DNA of 64,000 nucleotides, from contig OX393582.1 in NCBI GenBank assembly GCA_947652605.1, positions 17,136,544 through 17,200,543 on the forward strand. Direction: 5' to 3'. The translations under genes and the position numbers were made by a program. Source of the DNA: Elmis aenea (lineage: Eukaryota > Arthropoda > Insecta > Coleoptera > Elmidae). The notes beneath the pieces are model-generated. The model was not told the DNA's origin. It worked only from the letters and a program-made list of their open reading frames with translations, and searched no databases. Every line of letters starts with the position of its first letter. The first letter of the stretch is position 1. Positions 11,600 to 22,139 of this stretch are shown one piece after another.

Positions 11600-12320
11600 T
11601 GCCATAATGAATATCCTAAAATAGTTAGAAATGCAGTATTGTAACAGCACTGCCACTGCCCAAGTAAGCGTTGTTGATATTTTCAACTTTACGTTTAATA
11701 AAATCGCACCTGCGTGCTAATTTAACCTCTTCAGACCTGAATTAATTTTGAGGCTTAAAAAAATTATTCTGGCTTGTAAGTATATTATTTAGGTTATAAA
11801 TAACGTAATTCATATTTTTAAAATTTTTAAAATTTTCATTTTCCTGGATTTTCCACATGTCCATTGTGATGGACATTGGGTCTTGAGCAGATATCAAACT
11901 AAGTCTCGCGGGACAAAAATGATTTAAAAAAATTACGGCGATTTTTCTTAAAAACATATTTTCACAATTAACAAAAATCCGTAGCTTAAACAACAAAAAA
12001 CCTCAAAAAAATTCAAATTAACACACACCACTCAACCGACATCTCGTATCAACGTCAGTACCTAAAACGAAATACAACCATAATGCGGTTTAGTTTGGCT
12101 AAATGGCGCCCAAATCGTTTAAAGTCTATAACACAGTATTCTACCTTTGATTAAAAACTCATGTGGAACAGAACTATACTACAAAGATATAATGGAGGCT
12201 ATCCTTTTGTGCGAAAAAAATTCTCGTAGGTAAATTTTAATCGTTTTTATATTACATATTTCACCTAATTTTTATTATGCGTAGTATTATTGTAAATACT
12301 AATGTATTATCCTACAGTTT
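11600..12320. other. No gene recognised
   Basis: AT-rich. A short imperfect palindrome GTCCATTGTGATGGACATTGG at about 11,860 was seen but not assigned. Confidence 0.35.
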
Positions 12321-12324
12321 GTAC

Positions 12325-12520
12325 AAAAAGTAACGTAACGCGTCAATATCTCGCCTTGTGATAAAAAAAATAGTTTGTTATTTTCCTTATAACCTTTAAA
12401 TAGTTTCAGCGATAGTGTTTTATTTTTGTATACCGATACGTAACTTTTTCTTTTAAACAAAACACCCTGTCTATTTACCGTTTTTTAGGCGAGATACCGC
12501 GTTAAGTTACTTTTTATATT
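12325..12520. repeat. Small foldback unit
   Basis: AAAAAGTAACGTAACGCG with ATATCTCGCC at 12,325-12,355 is the imperfect reverse complement of GGCGAGATACCGCGTTAAG with TTACTTTTT at 12,487-12,520. An ACACCCTGT terminus lies inside at about 12,466-12,474. No coding content. Confidence 0.5.
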
Positions 12521-12650
12521 ATTACATAAAATGGTTAAAACTTTATATTCACAGTAAATACTTTTTGTTTTCTTACTGTTTTTTAAAATTTTGTGTATGG
12601 TATATTTTATTTAGTTGAATTTTATAAACCTTAAACAAAATATCTATCAT

Positions 12651-13250
12651 GGTCAGTTGACGCAATTGAATAAAAAGATAAAGGAACGAGCGTTATAGCG
12701 ATACTAAGGCGTCCAGGTAAGCCTCTCAATATGGCGGATGCATGGTTCCGCTTCTCAGTGGCGTATCTAACATTTTTAAATATGTATTGATTAATGTAAA
12801 TATTTGCTTTGTTTTGAATTGAGCCTGTTATTTACTTATTTATTTCTTGTTTCGTGGTTGAGGGAATTAAAAAAACGACAGCATATTTCCATATTTGGAT
12901 TGTTTATTATAAGAGTTAAAAAATTTGCTGTACATAAATGCACGCCACTGATATGACATACCATTTTGACAGACCACATCAAATTTTCAATACATGATTA
13001 CACTACAAACTATTAAAGTCTACTTACCTATGAAACGTAATCTTTTAATCTTCAACATTTTTTGACCTAGTAAGACTACAAGATCTGCAGCTAACCATTG
13101 TAGCACACAAAACCCTAAATTTTTTGACTGTTCGACCTGTCAAAACCGGCCGCCATCAGAGACCATTTATGTCGTCATTTCCGTCGCCGCTCAAACGCTG
13201 CAGTATAGTATTAAAAGCTCCTTTCTTTATCTTTTTATTCAAAGGTTGAC
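12651..13250. repeat. Imperfect long inverted-repeat pair
   Basis: TTGAATAAAAAGATAAAGGA at about 12,667 is matched by TCTTTATCTTTTTATTCAA at about 13,230. Weaker similarity extends inward (ATGGCGG with CCGCCAT). Possible old MITE or foldback unit; boundaries uncertain. Confidence 0.35.
12756..12950. repeat. Possible hAT-derived MITE
   Basis: It starts CAGTGGCGTATC and ends GCACGCCACTG, with a 9-bp inverted CAGTGGCGT shared by many hAT ends. The flanking 8-mers do not match, so this could be two unrelated ends. Confidence 0.35.
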
Positions 13251-13549
13251 ACTTGCTTACATTTTGGCATTTGTTTTGCATCAGCGCGGCCTACTTCGGT
13301 GCATAAAAATGCAATTAAACGGCTACTTTTGTGAAAAGTATTGAATATCTCAACAACTACGAGGTTTAGATATAAGACAACCCTTATAATAGTTGAAAAG
13401 GAGAAAAATAGCTATCGAACAGCGAAATAAAATAAGGATGGTTATATTTGAAAAAAATTAGTTATGTCACTTCGATGTTGGAAAGTTTGGCATTTTTTTG
13501 TGAACACCTCGTATCACTAAATTTAAATTTTTTATTTTTAAAATGTTGC

Positions 13550-14320
13550 TCACTAAAGGTGGGTACAGACATGCAACAAAACATCGCATCGTAACACTGT
13601 CGCGTACAGATTGTTGTTGCGCGTTGAAGTTACTGTGTGCCGTGAATTGCATCGTATCAAAACGTCGCCGCGTAACATCGCAGCAAACATTCTGGCATCC
13701 CACCATTTTGATATTACTTTTAATAATTGTGGATTACGGTTAGTTAGTTATAGTGCAATATTTAGATTTTTCGAAACACTGCGAAAAGATGGAGATTGCC
13801 GCGGCAGCATAAATATAGTTATGCAGCATTTGGTTTGTTGAAATAAAAAAAGCAAGCAAAAGAGGCGTTGGTGGCAGACGCAGTTATATACAAGAAGAAG
13901 TGAGTTCTATCTGTAATATCAAGGGACATTTGTGACGTTCTCGTTAATTTTGCTCGACTTGCTAATTTAAATATTTAAAGTATCGATAATATAAAATATC
14001 TGTGGCTGATGGACTACAGTCCAATGCCAAAAAACCCAAAAAAAAAAAAAAAAAAAAGTGAGTACAGTGGCAATCATTTAATGTTGGACTTGAAATTTCA
14101 ACACGTTAGCGGTCTTTACAAAAATTTCACTAGAATGTCGCCAACGGACTTTGAATATTTGATTAATTTAATTGGACCAGTCATTTCCTCTGCCCACTCC
14201 ATTGCAAGCAAGGGTTGGTGCATAAATGAAAATAAACGTAAGTGTGTTACGCAGACCTGTCCATACATACAAACGCATGGCGCAACGTCAGCGCGTAACA
14301 TTTCTTTGATGTGACACTGG
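13550..14320 (+). pseudogene. PIF/Harbinger transposase fragment
   Basis: At 13,868-13,915 the frame QKRRWWQTQLYTRRSEF is readable, and from 14,045 onward the frame SGNHLMLDLKFQHVSGLYKN, then TRMSPTDFEYLINLIGPVIS. The second block is the conserved start of Harbinger (HARBI1-like) nucleases. Between them are about 130 noncoding bases and a poly(A) run. The catalytic region is absent. The left end AGGTGGGTACAGACATGC follows a TAA (13,553-13,555), which suits a Harbinger TAA-type target, but no right end was found. The fragment is cut at 14,326 by a hAT-type terminus. Confidence 0.7.
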
Positions 14321-14326
14321 AATACC

Positions 14327-15200
14327 CAGGGCCGGCCCAAGGCATGATACAAGTGATGCACAGCATCAGGGCACCCCCTTAAGGGGGCGCCTTACAAGAT
14401 TATTTCTTTAAATAAAATGTGTGCTGTTTTTAAAATTTTAAAATGTCAACCAAATTTAATGTCAAAATGAATTTTATTTTAAGTAAGCTAGTATAAAAAT
14501 AAATTTAAAACACGTGCCAGTATGGATGAAGCTAAATTTGAACCGCGCACCAACACAGAACTCGGCTAATCAGAGAGTGGGCAAAGCTCTGTGATTTCAA
14601 TTTAAATATAAGTGATATGAGAGGACAAGGCTACGATAACGGCGCAAATATGACAGGTAAAAATAAAGGAGTTCAAAAGCATATTCAAAATTTAAATCCC
14701 AGGGCTTTCTTTATTCCGTGCCTGCGCATTCGTTGAATTTAGTTGTGAATGATGCCGCAAAAATGAATGTCGAAACAATTAGTTTTTTTTTTTTGCTTTA
14801 TTCAAGAACTTTAATTTTTTTTTTAGTAGTTCTACTAAAAGGTGGGACATTTTGAAAAAGAATTTATCAAAATTAACATTAAAACCTTCATCTGCAACTA
14901 GATTGGAATCTAGAGTTGAAGCACTGCTAAGATTTTTCGAAAATAAAATTATAAGTTGGCAACACTGACACAAAATCAAAAAGCGAACAGACATTCATGT
15001 AGAGGTTAAAAAATGACATTAGAAGACCTAAAAATGTACAGGGTTTTCATTTAAAAAAACCTTTGTTTTTGTTATAGCGCAAAAATGGAACACCCTGTGT
15101 AGCTGAAAATAATTTTAAGACATGGATCTTTTCAAATCAATATTTTTATGCATTTGTTTTTTTCTATCTCCTACGGGCGGGGCGCTATGAAAGCCCGACA
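14327..15200 (+). mobile_element. hAT fragment of the ZMYM-like/TTF type
   Basis: It begins CAGGGCCGGCCCAAGGCATG, a terminal motif shared by many hAT elements. At about 14,617-14,770 the frame reads DMRGQGYDNGANMTGKNKGV, followed by QKHIQNLNPRAFFIPC and HSLNLVVNDAA. After a poly(T) tract, about 14,823-14,945 reads SSTKRWDILKKNL and RLESRVEALLRFF. This is the transposase-core signature of the TTF-type/ZMYM1-like hAT group. Stops and frame changes interrupt it. The C-terminal dimerisation domain and a right terminal repeat were not seen, so the piece is truncated. Confidence 0.7.
15039..15097. repeat. Very short CAGGGTT...CACCCTG unit
   Basis: A 59-bp stretch with TA-CAGGGTTTTC at the left and GAACACCCTG at the right. 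It may be a remnant MITE of the CAGGGTG family that is common in this window; chance is not excluded. Confidence 0.3.
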
Positions 15201-15209
15201 CACTGTTGC

Positions 15210-16520
15210 AGGACCCAGTATAGTAATTTTTTCTTTAATGAAAGGAGTCGGGAGAAACGATTTTGAAAAATACCGACTCCAGAGTCGGGAGTCGATTATT
15301 TTTCTGTTGAGTCCCCATCCCTGATTTAAAGCATAAAAGTCGTTAAAAATTGGCCAGTTTAATTGTTTACTTGACTACTTTGTGATACCCCATTCAAAAA
15401 AGAGATGGAACGCCTTGCATTACCAACACATTATAAAAACAAATAAGTAGATAATTACGATCGGTAGGTTTTCAGGAAATCGATTTTACAAAGTGTATAT
15501 TACTATTAATAACGGCAATTTCAATTGTACGTGTTCTATAGATGTGCCATACAAAATTATTTCTTTAAAAAATATATAGTTATGTGTAACCAATTCATCT
15601 ACAGTTCACCGACGCAATTTTTTTTTTGCATGAAAAACCTTAAGTAAAACAAAGCATAGATATTTCATTGCGCTAATATTATCCGCGTTTTATAGATTTT
15701 TTACCAAAAGCACGACATATTTTCGAGCCCGTTTGAAATCTCTTGATTATATTTTGTGGCTTGGAGCTAAAAGCATACATCAAGCACAGCATATGCCGGT
15801 TTTCCAAGAGGTGATAAAGGTAGCAAATTCGGTTACTTTATGTAAAATATGTAAAATTTGAACCTCAATTATTATTTCACGGCACAAAACAAGAACAAAG
15901 AATTTCACTGCACATAAACAGCTACAGTTTTTGTAAATCTTTTTCTAGCAACATTCTGCGATCGAAATGCCAACATTGTGATCTCATTTTCCGCTCTCCT
16001 TCCGTAATATCTTTATTTCCACATCATTTAAGTCGTATCTGAAGGAACCAAAATCGACTCATTTATAAAAAGTAAAATTGAAAGCAATATTTCAGTCATG
16101 TTGTAAGATTCTGCGTTTTTAGTGTTAAGCTTTTATTCAAGTAGAAATATATCAAATTACGTCGATATCACGCGCGGCCATAAATTATATAAATTATTGC
16201 TTACTTAACCATAAAAAAAACTAATAACATAAGCGAATCGTTTTAGAACAGATTCTAAACAAGAAAAACGTTTTTTTTTTTGGGAATCACAAATGTGAGG
16301 GTGAAGAAGATATGATCGCTAAAATGAGAAACAAAACAGAATATGTTTTTGCGTAATTGATTTAAAACATTAAATTTCTGTAAAACCGTAACCCTCCCTT
16401 TAATGTTTAATGTAAATGAAAAATTAAATGTTTTACTTTGGATATTATGCAACGAATCGATACTCTTTATTAGCATTTAACAAAAAATAATTAAATAGTA
16501 TAATCTGTAAAATTGCAAAT
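15210..16520. other. No gene recognised
   Basis: AT-rich, no domain recognised on either strand. Confidence 0.35.
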
Positions 16521-16524
16521 TATA

Positions 16525-16706
16525 CCGGGTGTAACTGAAATCAGGTTCACCCCCTTTTTTGTTTATAGTAATGAATTCAGACAAATGAAATTTAAGCCAT
16601 GTAATATGTGCAAAAAACAGGATTTTTTGAACGTAGATAAACTTTTGTTTCACTTCCGGTTTCGCCGGAAATGACCCTTACTTCGTTACTTCTATGAAAC
16701 ACCCTG
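16525..16706. repeat. MITE with TA target duplication
   Basis: TA-CCGGGTGTAACTG at the left (TA at 16,523-16,524) and GAAACACCCTG-TA at the right (TA at 16,707-16,708). It contains CACTTCCGGTTTCGCCGGAA, a short hairpin that recurs in related forms elsewhere (24,480; 51,970). Noncoding. Confidence 0.5.
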
Positions 16707-16710
16707 TATA

Positions 16711-17225
16711 TTGTCACGATCCAAATTATTGGGTCAATTGGGCTAATTGGGCTAAACGGGGCATAGCTGACGTGACTTAAGATTTCTCAATTGGCCCTGG
16801 CGCAAACAAAATACTGCAAGAGTATAATAATGGCATTGAACAGGAGCTCCGGCGGGTGCATGTGCACAACGTGATGCACGTCAACCCCAAATCACTTGGC
16901 CAAAAGCCTATGAATATTGGTCTACCGCCCCCGCTGAGAAGTGCCCACGGGTGGTCACCACCTTAGAAAGGCCACGCTCGGAGCTCGAGCCGTCGCTAAT
17001 AGAAACTTACGAGATGGCCGAAGAAGTTCAGCGATATAGGAATAAAATGTTTGATTCTATAGAAAAAACGGGCAGACTGGCAAAATTTCCCATGCCACGC
17101 AGAATTTTTAAGATAGCGATAAAAGATGATTTTTTTTGCCCGGCGCCTCCACCACGTGTCACGCTCCAAATTATTGGGCTCATTGGGCTAAACGGGGCAT
17201 AGCTGGCGTGACTTGAGATTTCTGA
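16711..17225 (+). repeat. LTR-like direct repeats around a short spacer
   Basis: A roughly 70-bp sequence starting TGTCACGATCCAAATTATTG at 16,712 recurs as TGTCACGCTCCAAATTATTG at 17,157. Both continue into GGGCTAAACGGGGCATAGCT and a GTGACTT-AGATTTCT end. The TGTCAC start suggests LTR beginnings of one retrotransposon family. The roughly 370-bp spacer contains an 83-codon open frame (16,951-17,202) with no domain I recognise. I infer decayed LTR fragments. Confidence 0.4.
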
Positions 17226-17270
17226 ATAAAAGTCGGGATCTTACAACACATAATTGCATAAGGTCTGTAA

Positions 17271-17435
17271 AGCTAAGGCCGCACTGCGGGATGGTTGGCT
17301 GGAGGGTAGATGGTAGATACACGCCGTCGCCTGGCGACAATTTGTTGTGAAACAAAGCGCCTGGATTGTCGCCAGGCGACGGCGTGTATCTACCATCTAC
17401 CCTCCAGCCAATAATCCCGCAGTGCGGCCTTAGCT
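17271..17435. mobile_element. Harbinger-type MITE, GC-rich near-perfect hairpin
   Basis: TAA occurs directly at both sides (17,268-17,270 and 17,436-17,438). The ends are inverted for about 70 bp per arm: AGCTAAGGCCGCACTGCGGG at the left, its complement at the right, with the arms reaching TGGCGACAAT before a short loop. The 3-bp TAA duplication and AG..CT ends fit PIF/Harbinger. It is noncoding and much GC-richer than its surroundings. It seems inserted into the LTR-like sequence that begins at 17,157. Confidence 0.8.
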
Positions 17436-17445
17436 TAAGAGACCT

Positions 17446-18480
17446 TAGTAACTGTCGAGAGGTTAGTAATTCGAGATCAGGCGGTTAGCCATGGAAAGCA
17501 AATATCACAAGTCAAGTTTGGACTTAGAATATATTGATTAAACACTTACGTACAAGAAGACATGGTTGAAATTCTGGCTAAGCCTTTAGAACTCTGGTAT
17601 AACTGACAAGCACGAAGAGCACACACGTGAGGTAGTCTGGAGCGACTCTATCCTATCGAGAAAAAGCTTCCCAATTTATACCAATTTCCCGAGGCTTTTT
17701 GACCAAGTTACATCCGGTAGCCGGATGCACAATACAGTATTTTAGACCACGATTAAGAACACAAGTGGTTAAATTGCATATTCAAAATAGATAAGACATT
17801 CGAAAACAGAGAACAGAGAAAGCTAAAGTGGTCAGGTCACCCTCAAAGATTAGGTGACCCTGAAGAACAGGGGAAGTTAACGTCAGCCTTTTACCACATT
17901 GCAGCAAAACGCATTTCCAGGGAATGGCAAGAGCGCATTCTCTAAGATCACTAACCACGATAACCACAAGGCTTACGCATTCATCCTCTGTTCTTCGCAA
18001 TCTTATGAAAGCAATAAGTTTGCTTTTTTTATAACAAGCTACAAGGTACAAAACATAATTATTGATCAAATACAAGTATAAAATACAAAATACAAACTAG
18101 AAATCGCATTCGCGACAATATGTTAACATTTTCGGTAAGCAGAAGCAATTTTGAATACAACTGCGCCATGTTGGTTAATTTTTATGTGTCATTTTTTGAA
18201 AAAAATGAAAGTTTTTATTAATTGCGCCGTAACTCGCATAAATTAAATTTATTATGTTAACAAGTGTCCAAAAAACGTTTTTGTTAATTTCAATTGACAT
18301 TTGGTCTGCTTTAATAGACCTTGAAGGTTGCGAAATTAGTTTTTTGGCAAAAAGTCAATTTTTTAAATGGAACGATATTGGCTCATGCCATTATTCAAAT
18401 AGAGTATTTTATGACGAATTTAACAATACCAATAACTTGGTATTTTTATTAGGCATTAAAATTTTAAATTACTGTTTTTG
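17446..18480. other. Unassigned; possibly continues the LTR-like sequence
   Basis: 17,446-17,760 is of higher complexity and may be the rest of the LTR starting at 17,157. After 17,770 the sequence is AT-rich. No protein domain was recognised. Confidence 0.3.
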
Positions 18481-18491
18481 TAAGATATCCT

Positions 18492-19782
18492 CAGTAGCGA
18501 AGCAAAGGCGGTGCCGGGGGTGTTCGGCCCCGGGCGGCACTTTTAGTCTACCCAAATGAGGCAAAAATGAAAATTTCGGGGTTATGAAGGATCGGTAGAT
18601 ATAATAATCAGTACCCGCACTAGCGCTTTAAATTCATAAAAATTCAATTTAAAAAAAAAATCCTATCGAAGTTAGAGGATAAAACGGGCTAGTCGACCTA
18701 GCTACACTGAAAACCCGCCCCCTTGTAACGGTAACGACAGAAATTCCAAATAATACAATTCATGATAGGGTACCAACCATTCAATAAAATTATGAAACAT
18801 ATCATTTATTTTAGGCATTAAATTCCATGCAGTTTTAAATTCTATTGTAAAAGGGGTTTTTCACTTCCGTTCTATTTCAAACATTTAGTTTGAGGTTTAA
18901 ATCCTTTTCTATATTAACCAATCGTTGCATAGCAATAACATTCGTCCAATTATTTCTATTTGTAAATGGAGATGTACAAAAGTTTCGAACATTGGTAAGA
19001 CAACTTTCAAATCATAGGGCACCAGAAACATACTGACGATTTTTCATAACTTGTAGGTGATTACAATTATTGTTGAGAGGTTTTTAAGTGGGTGATAAAA
19101 ATATTGGTCGTAAAGGACTGACCTATATGTGTGATAATTAGTGCAATTTGACAGGTAGGTATATAAAATCCGTTATCATTTATATTATAATTGGGGTCGT
19201 GCCTAGGCAAGGCGAGGTGCCTTTGAAAAAATTTATAGTAATGTACGCTTTTTGTTTATGAGCACTTTTGATCTGTTCGAACAAGCAACAAAAATATAAA
19301 TTTATAGCATAACCTGACGTTTTTCCGTTATTTTTTTAAAAATTAAATTTTAGGTTAAAATATGGTATAACTTTTTTATAATATATGTCAATTTTATGTT
19401 TATATTCATAATTTTTACTATTTTGTAATTTTACTAAATATATTATGTATGTGTTCCTTTAGCCAAATGGAAACAATCAGTCAAAGTTTTTATTCTTGTT
19501 AAAAATAATTTCGTGGGTATGGGGGCGATCTGATATTTAAAAAAAAACAGAATATGTTCTGCCATAAAACTGTAATTTTGGATGTCAGTAAAGTACTGTA
19601 CAGTGTACATTATCTAACTTTGCATTAAAACACGTTTGAACATATAAAATTAAAAAACAAAAATCGCCTACGGAGCATTTTATTGCCCCTTCACATTTTG
19701 TGTCGATCTTCGCTGATTTTTGAAAAAATCAAGAGTTGGCAACTCTTGTTTAGAGGAGCGGCAAATTCTAGCTACGCCACTG
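18492..19782. mobile_element. hAT element with 8-bp target duplication GATATCCT
   Basis: GATATCCT lies at 18,484-18,491 and 19,783-19,790. The element begins CAGTAGCGAAGC and ends GCTACGCCACTG, an imperfect 12-bp inverted pair of the common hAT form CAGTGGCGTAGC. Near the left end is a GC-rich hairpin (GCCGGGGGTG-TTCGGCCCCGGGC). I could not read a transposase inside, so it is non-autonomous or badly decayed. Confidence 0.8.
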
Positions 19783-19790
19783 GATATCCT

Positions 19791-20070
19791 AATAATCGTT
19801 TGTAATTAGTGAAGCAGTTTTATTGACGTACTAGCGTATGTACAATTAAATCAGAATTTGCAAAATCAAATTTAGCACATGCTCACGGACAAAGCAAAAC
19901 ATGGCTGAAGCATTTGGTCCCGGTTTTGAGCTCAAAGCGTGAAGAAGCTAGAAATTTGGCAGTTTTTCATTTTTGTATGGAGGCTGGAATTAAAAAACAA
20001 CAGGGAAATACGAATATTTTATTTTTGAATAGGTCCTCAGTATTCAAGACAAGGTGTTATCACTAAGTTG
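19791..20070. other. No gene recognised
   Basis: No domain or repeat matched. Confidence 0.3.
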
Positions 20071-20074
20071 TTAC

Positions 20075-20228
20075 CGTGGAGATGGTTATGAGATCCAAAC
20101 TACGGTCAGTCAGTCGATAACCGGATATTAAAAAACTAGGGTCAGTGTCAGATCTGCCTAATTTAAATTTGAGTTAAACAGTTTCAAATAGTAATTTTAA
20201 CAACATTCGTCGCCCATACCCGGTGACA
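20075..20228 (+). repeat. LTR (3' portion), plus orientation
   Basis: It ends CCCATACCCGGTGACA, followed after ATT by a primer-binding-site-like sequence. About 105 bp (20,120-20,228) are nearly the exact reverse complement of 21,655-21,760, and weaker match continues outward to about 20,075 (AAGTTGTTACCGT). It lies upstream of a gag-like region, so it is in the position of a 5' LTR. Confidence 0.65.
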
Positions 20229-20231
20229 ATT

Positions 20232-20249
20232 TGGCGCCCAACGTGGGGC
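20232..20249 (+). promoter_or_regulatory. Retrotransposon primer-binding site
   Basis: TGGCGCCCAACGTGGGGC starts with TGG, complementary to a tRNA CCA end, three bases after the LTR's CA terminus. I do not assign the tRNA. Confidence 0.7.
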
Positions 20250-20258
20250 CTTTCCTAA

Positions 20259-21650
20259 ATGGACGTTTGGGAGAACCCGCCCTGCTCAGTCCAGCTAGCC
20301 ACCGACATCATCAACCCTCCTGGAGGAGGGCAAACCTCCGGTGGCGCCTATTCATCACAACTCCATTCACTTACTTCATCCAACGGACATCATCGCCGTC
20401 ACTCTAAGACGACGGCCCACATCGGCAACAGTGCTTCACCAGCCCAGTTTTCTGGCAGGACAACATCAACGCTCCTACCCCGGGGAGAATCCATCGTTCA
20501 ATCTTCACCACTGCGACCTCACCGCCTCCAGGCCTACAGTCGAGCCAGCCGGCCGACAACAACGTAGCCGCCCTGCGAGCCGTAAGGAAGCTGACTGAAG
20601 AACGGTCACCACAGCATCGCCGCCATCCACATTACTTTCAGTGGAAACCAAGCATTCGTCATCGCCGTCCTGCCTAACCTTCGTTATATCCTTCAACAGC
20701 GATGTTCTGCTACTTCCCATCACCGAGTAGCAACCGCCGACTACATCAAACAACTATCATCACCTTTTGAACCTTTCCTTTTCAAAACTACATTCTAGAC
20801 CTTCAAATCGCTTAACTACATCCGCTACATCCTGCAGCACACCTTCGACTACATCTATTTACAAGCAAGCTGCTGCAACTTAATCTCTCAAGAGGAGTTC
20901 CATCGACGCGACCATCATTAACCAGTCCCGACGAGGACAAGTTTTATCGACTTTTGTTCCATCGGATAGTATTTGCAACATCCAGCACCAAGACGTCCTG
21001 TTCTTCACTTCGGTACCAGGCTTACGGTCGAGCCAGATGGCCGACACATACGTATCACGCCTCACTAGCCGCATGAAATCAGCATCGTCCACACCGTTTT
21101 ACGTCAGCTCACAAGCCGTCTTCATCCAGCCGAGCCGACACACATGTGCACGTCTACCACATAACCGCGCTCCTGGTGAAGCACTTCCAACTGACGGACG
21201 GTCACACATCATCGCCAACGTCGTTCCACGCCAGACAACCAGCCGCCTGCCTCACACCCAGCCGACACACATGTGCGCCCCATTGCCGCATAACCGCGCT
21301 CCGTGAGCAGCCTGTCCACTGGCGAACGACAACAACCACTACTCCGACATCTCGCAACCGCTGTCCAGTCAACCCTGAGAATCAACCGTCGTCATCGTCG
21401 TCCATGGAGCCACTTCCAACACGCTTCCAACGACCTGTCTGCCGCTTCTACAAGAGAGGCCATTGGAGCAACAACCACGCCTGACGTCAATCACGCCGAG
21501 CCAAGGGCGTGCTCCTCGCCCGGTCCTTACCACTGCGCTCCGTGATATTTAACCTTGCCATCTGAACCAACTCTGCCTCCAGCCGCTCGATTCCACCACC
21601 AAGACCGAGTACTACTTTAGCTCCATCAGCAGGCCACCAAAATCAATATG
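20259..21650 (+). pseudogene. Gag-like internal region of an LTR element, frames broken
   Basis: An ATG nine bases after the primer-binding site opens a frame of 102 codons (20,259-20,567). Further frames of 70-112 codons follow in different phases to 21,545. The whole stretch is C-rich (unlike the AT-rich surroundings) and encodes Pro/His/Thr/Ser/Arg-rich peptides. CRFYKRGHWSNNHA at 21,440-21,484 is faintly like the Cys-rich end of insect gypsy gag. Internal direct repeats (around CCGACACACATGTGC at 21,137 and 21,264) suggest replication slippage. There is no protease, RT or integrase. I am sure it is retrotransposon-internal from the primer site; the gag label is inference. Confidence 0.5.
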
Positions 21651-21654
21651 TACT

Positions 21655-21870
21655 TGTCACCGGGTATGGGCGACGAATGTTGTTAAAATTACTATTTGAA
21701 ACTGTTTAACTAAAATTTAAATTAGACAGATCTGACACTGACACTAGTTTATTCCCGACTGACTCGATTGTGAAATTTGTCCTCTATTTATACCAATAGC
21801 GTGTGACGCTCTGTCACACGCTATTGGTCGAAGAGTGGAAACAATAGCGCTAACGGTAACAAGTTAATGA
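21655..21870 (-). repeat. LTR, inverted relative to the 20.1-kb LTR
   Basis: On the minus strand it reads TATAAATAGAGG (plus 21,781-21,792), then about 20 bases later a TCAGTC-type initiator region, then the same 3' portion as the left LTR, ending CCCGGTGACA at 21,655. A 16-bp-arm palindrome (ACCAATAGCGTGTGAC, plus 21,791 onward) lies just upstream of the TATA box. No primer site follows its end. Confidence 0.6.
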
Positions 21871-21879
21871 ATGAACCTA

Positions 21880-22050
21880 GACTTTCGAATCCGGTCCACG
21901 ATTTTTGTTGCGACCGTCATTGCGACGGTAAATTCATCTGTACTTTCGACCGTCATTGCGACGGTAAATTTGTCTTTATTTTCGACTGTCATTGCGACAG
22001 TAAATTTGTCTTTCGAATTTGACTTTCGAATCCGGTCCACGATTTTTGTT
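21880..22050. repeat. Tandem repeat between 30-bp direct repeats
   Basis: The 30-bp sequence starting GACTTTCGAATCCGGTCC occurs at 21,880-21,909 and 22,021-22,050. Between them are three copies of CGACCGTCATTGCGACGGTA-type units (one with a compensating change to CGACTGTC...GACAGT). Each unit is a short hairpin. Confidence 0.75.
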
Positions 22051-22139
22051 AATTTTTTTAAACTGAAATTGTGTGCAGAGATGCACTTTTACCAAATCAT
22101 GAGAAATTCGCGGAATTTTCGCTTGATTTGGTAATAGTG

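Noticed and set aside
11850..11900. Short palindrome GTCCATTGTGATGGACATTGG considered as an element end
   Set aside because: No partner end and no target duplication found.
16951..17202. 83-codon frame considered as an integrase or gag end
   Set aside because: No motif supports it; kept only as spacer of the LTR-like repeats.
20505..21092. Minus-strand frames in the C-rich region
   Set aside because: Opposite the primer-site-oriented gag-like region; no domain.
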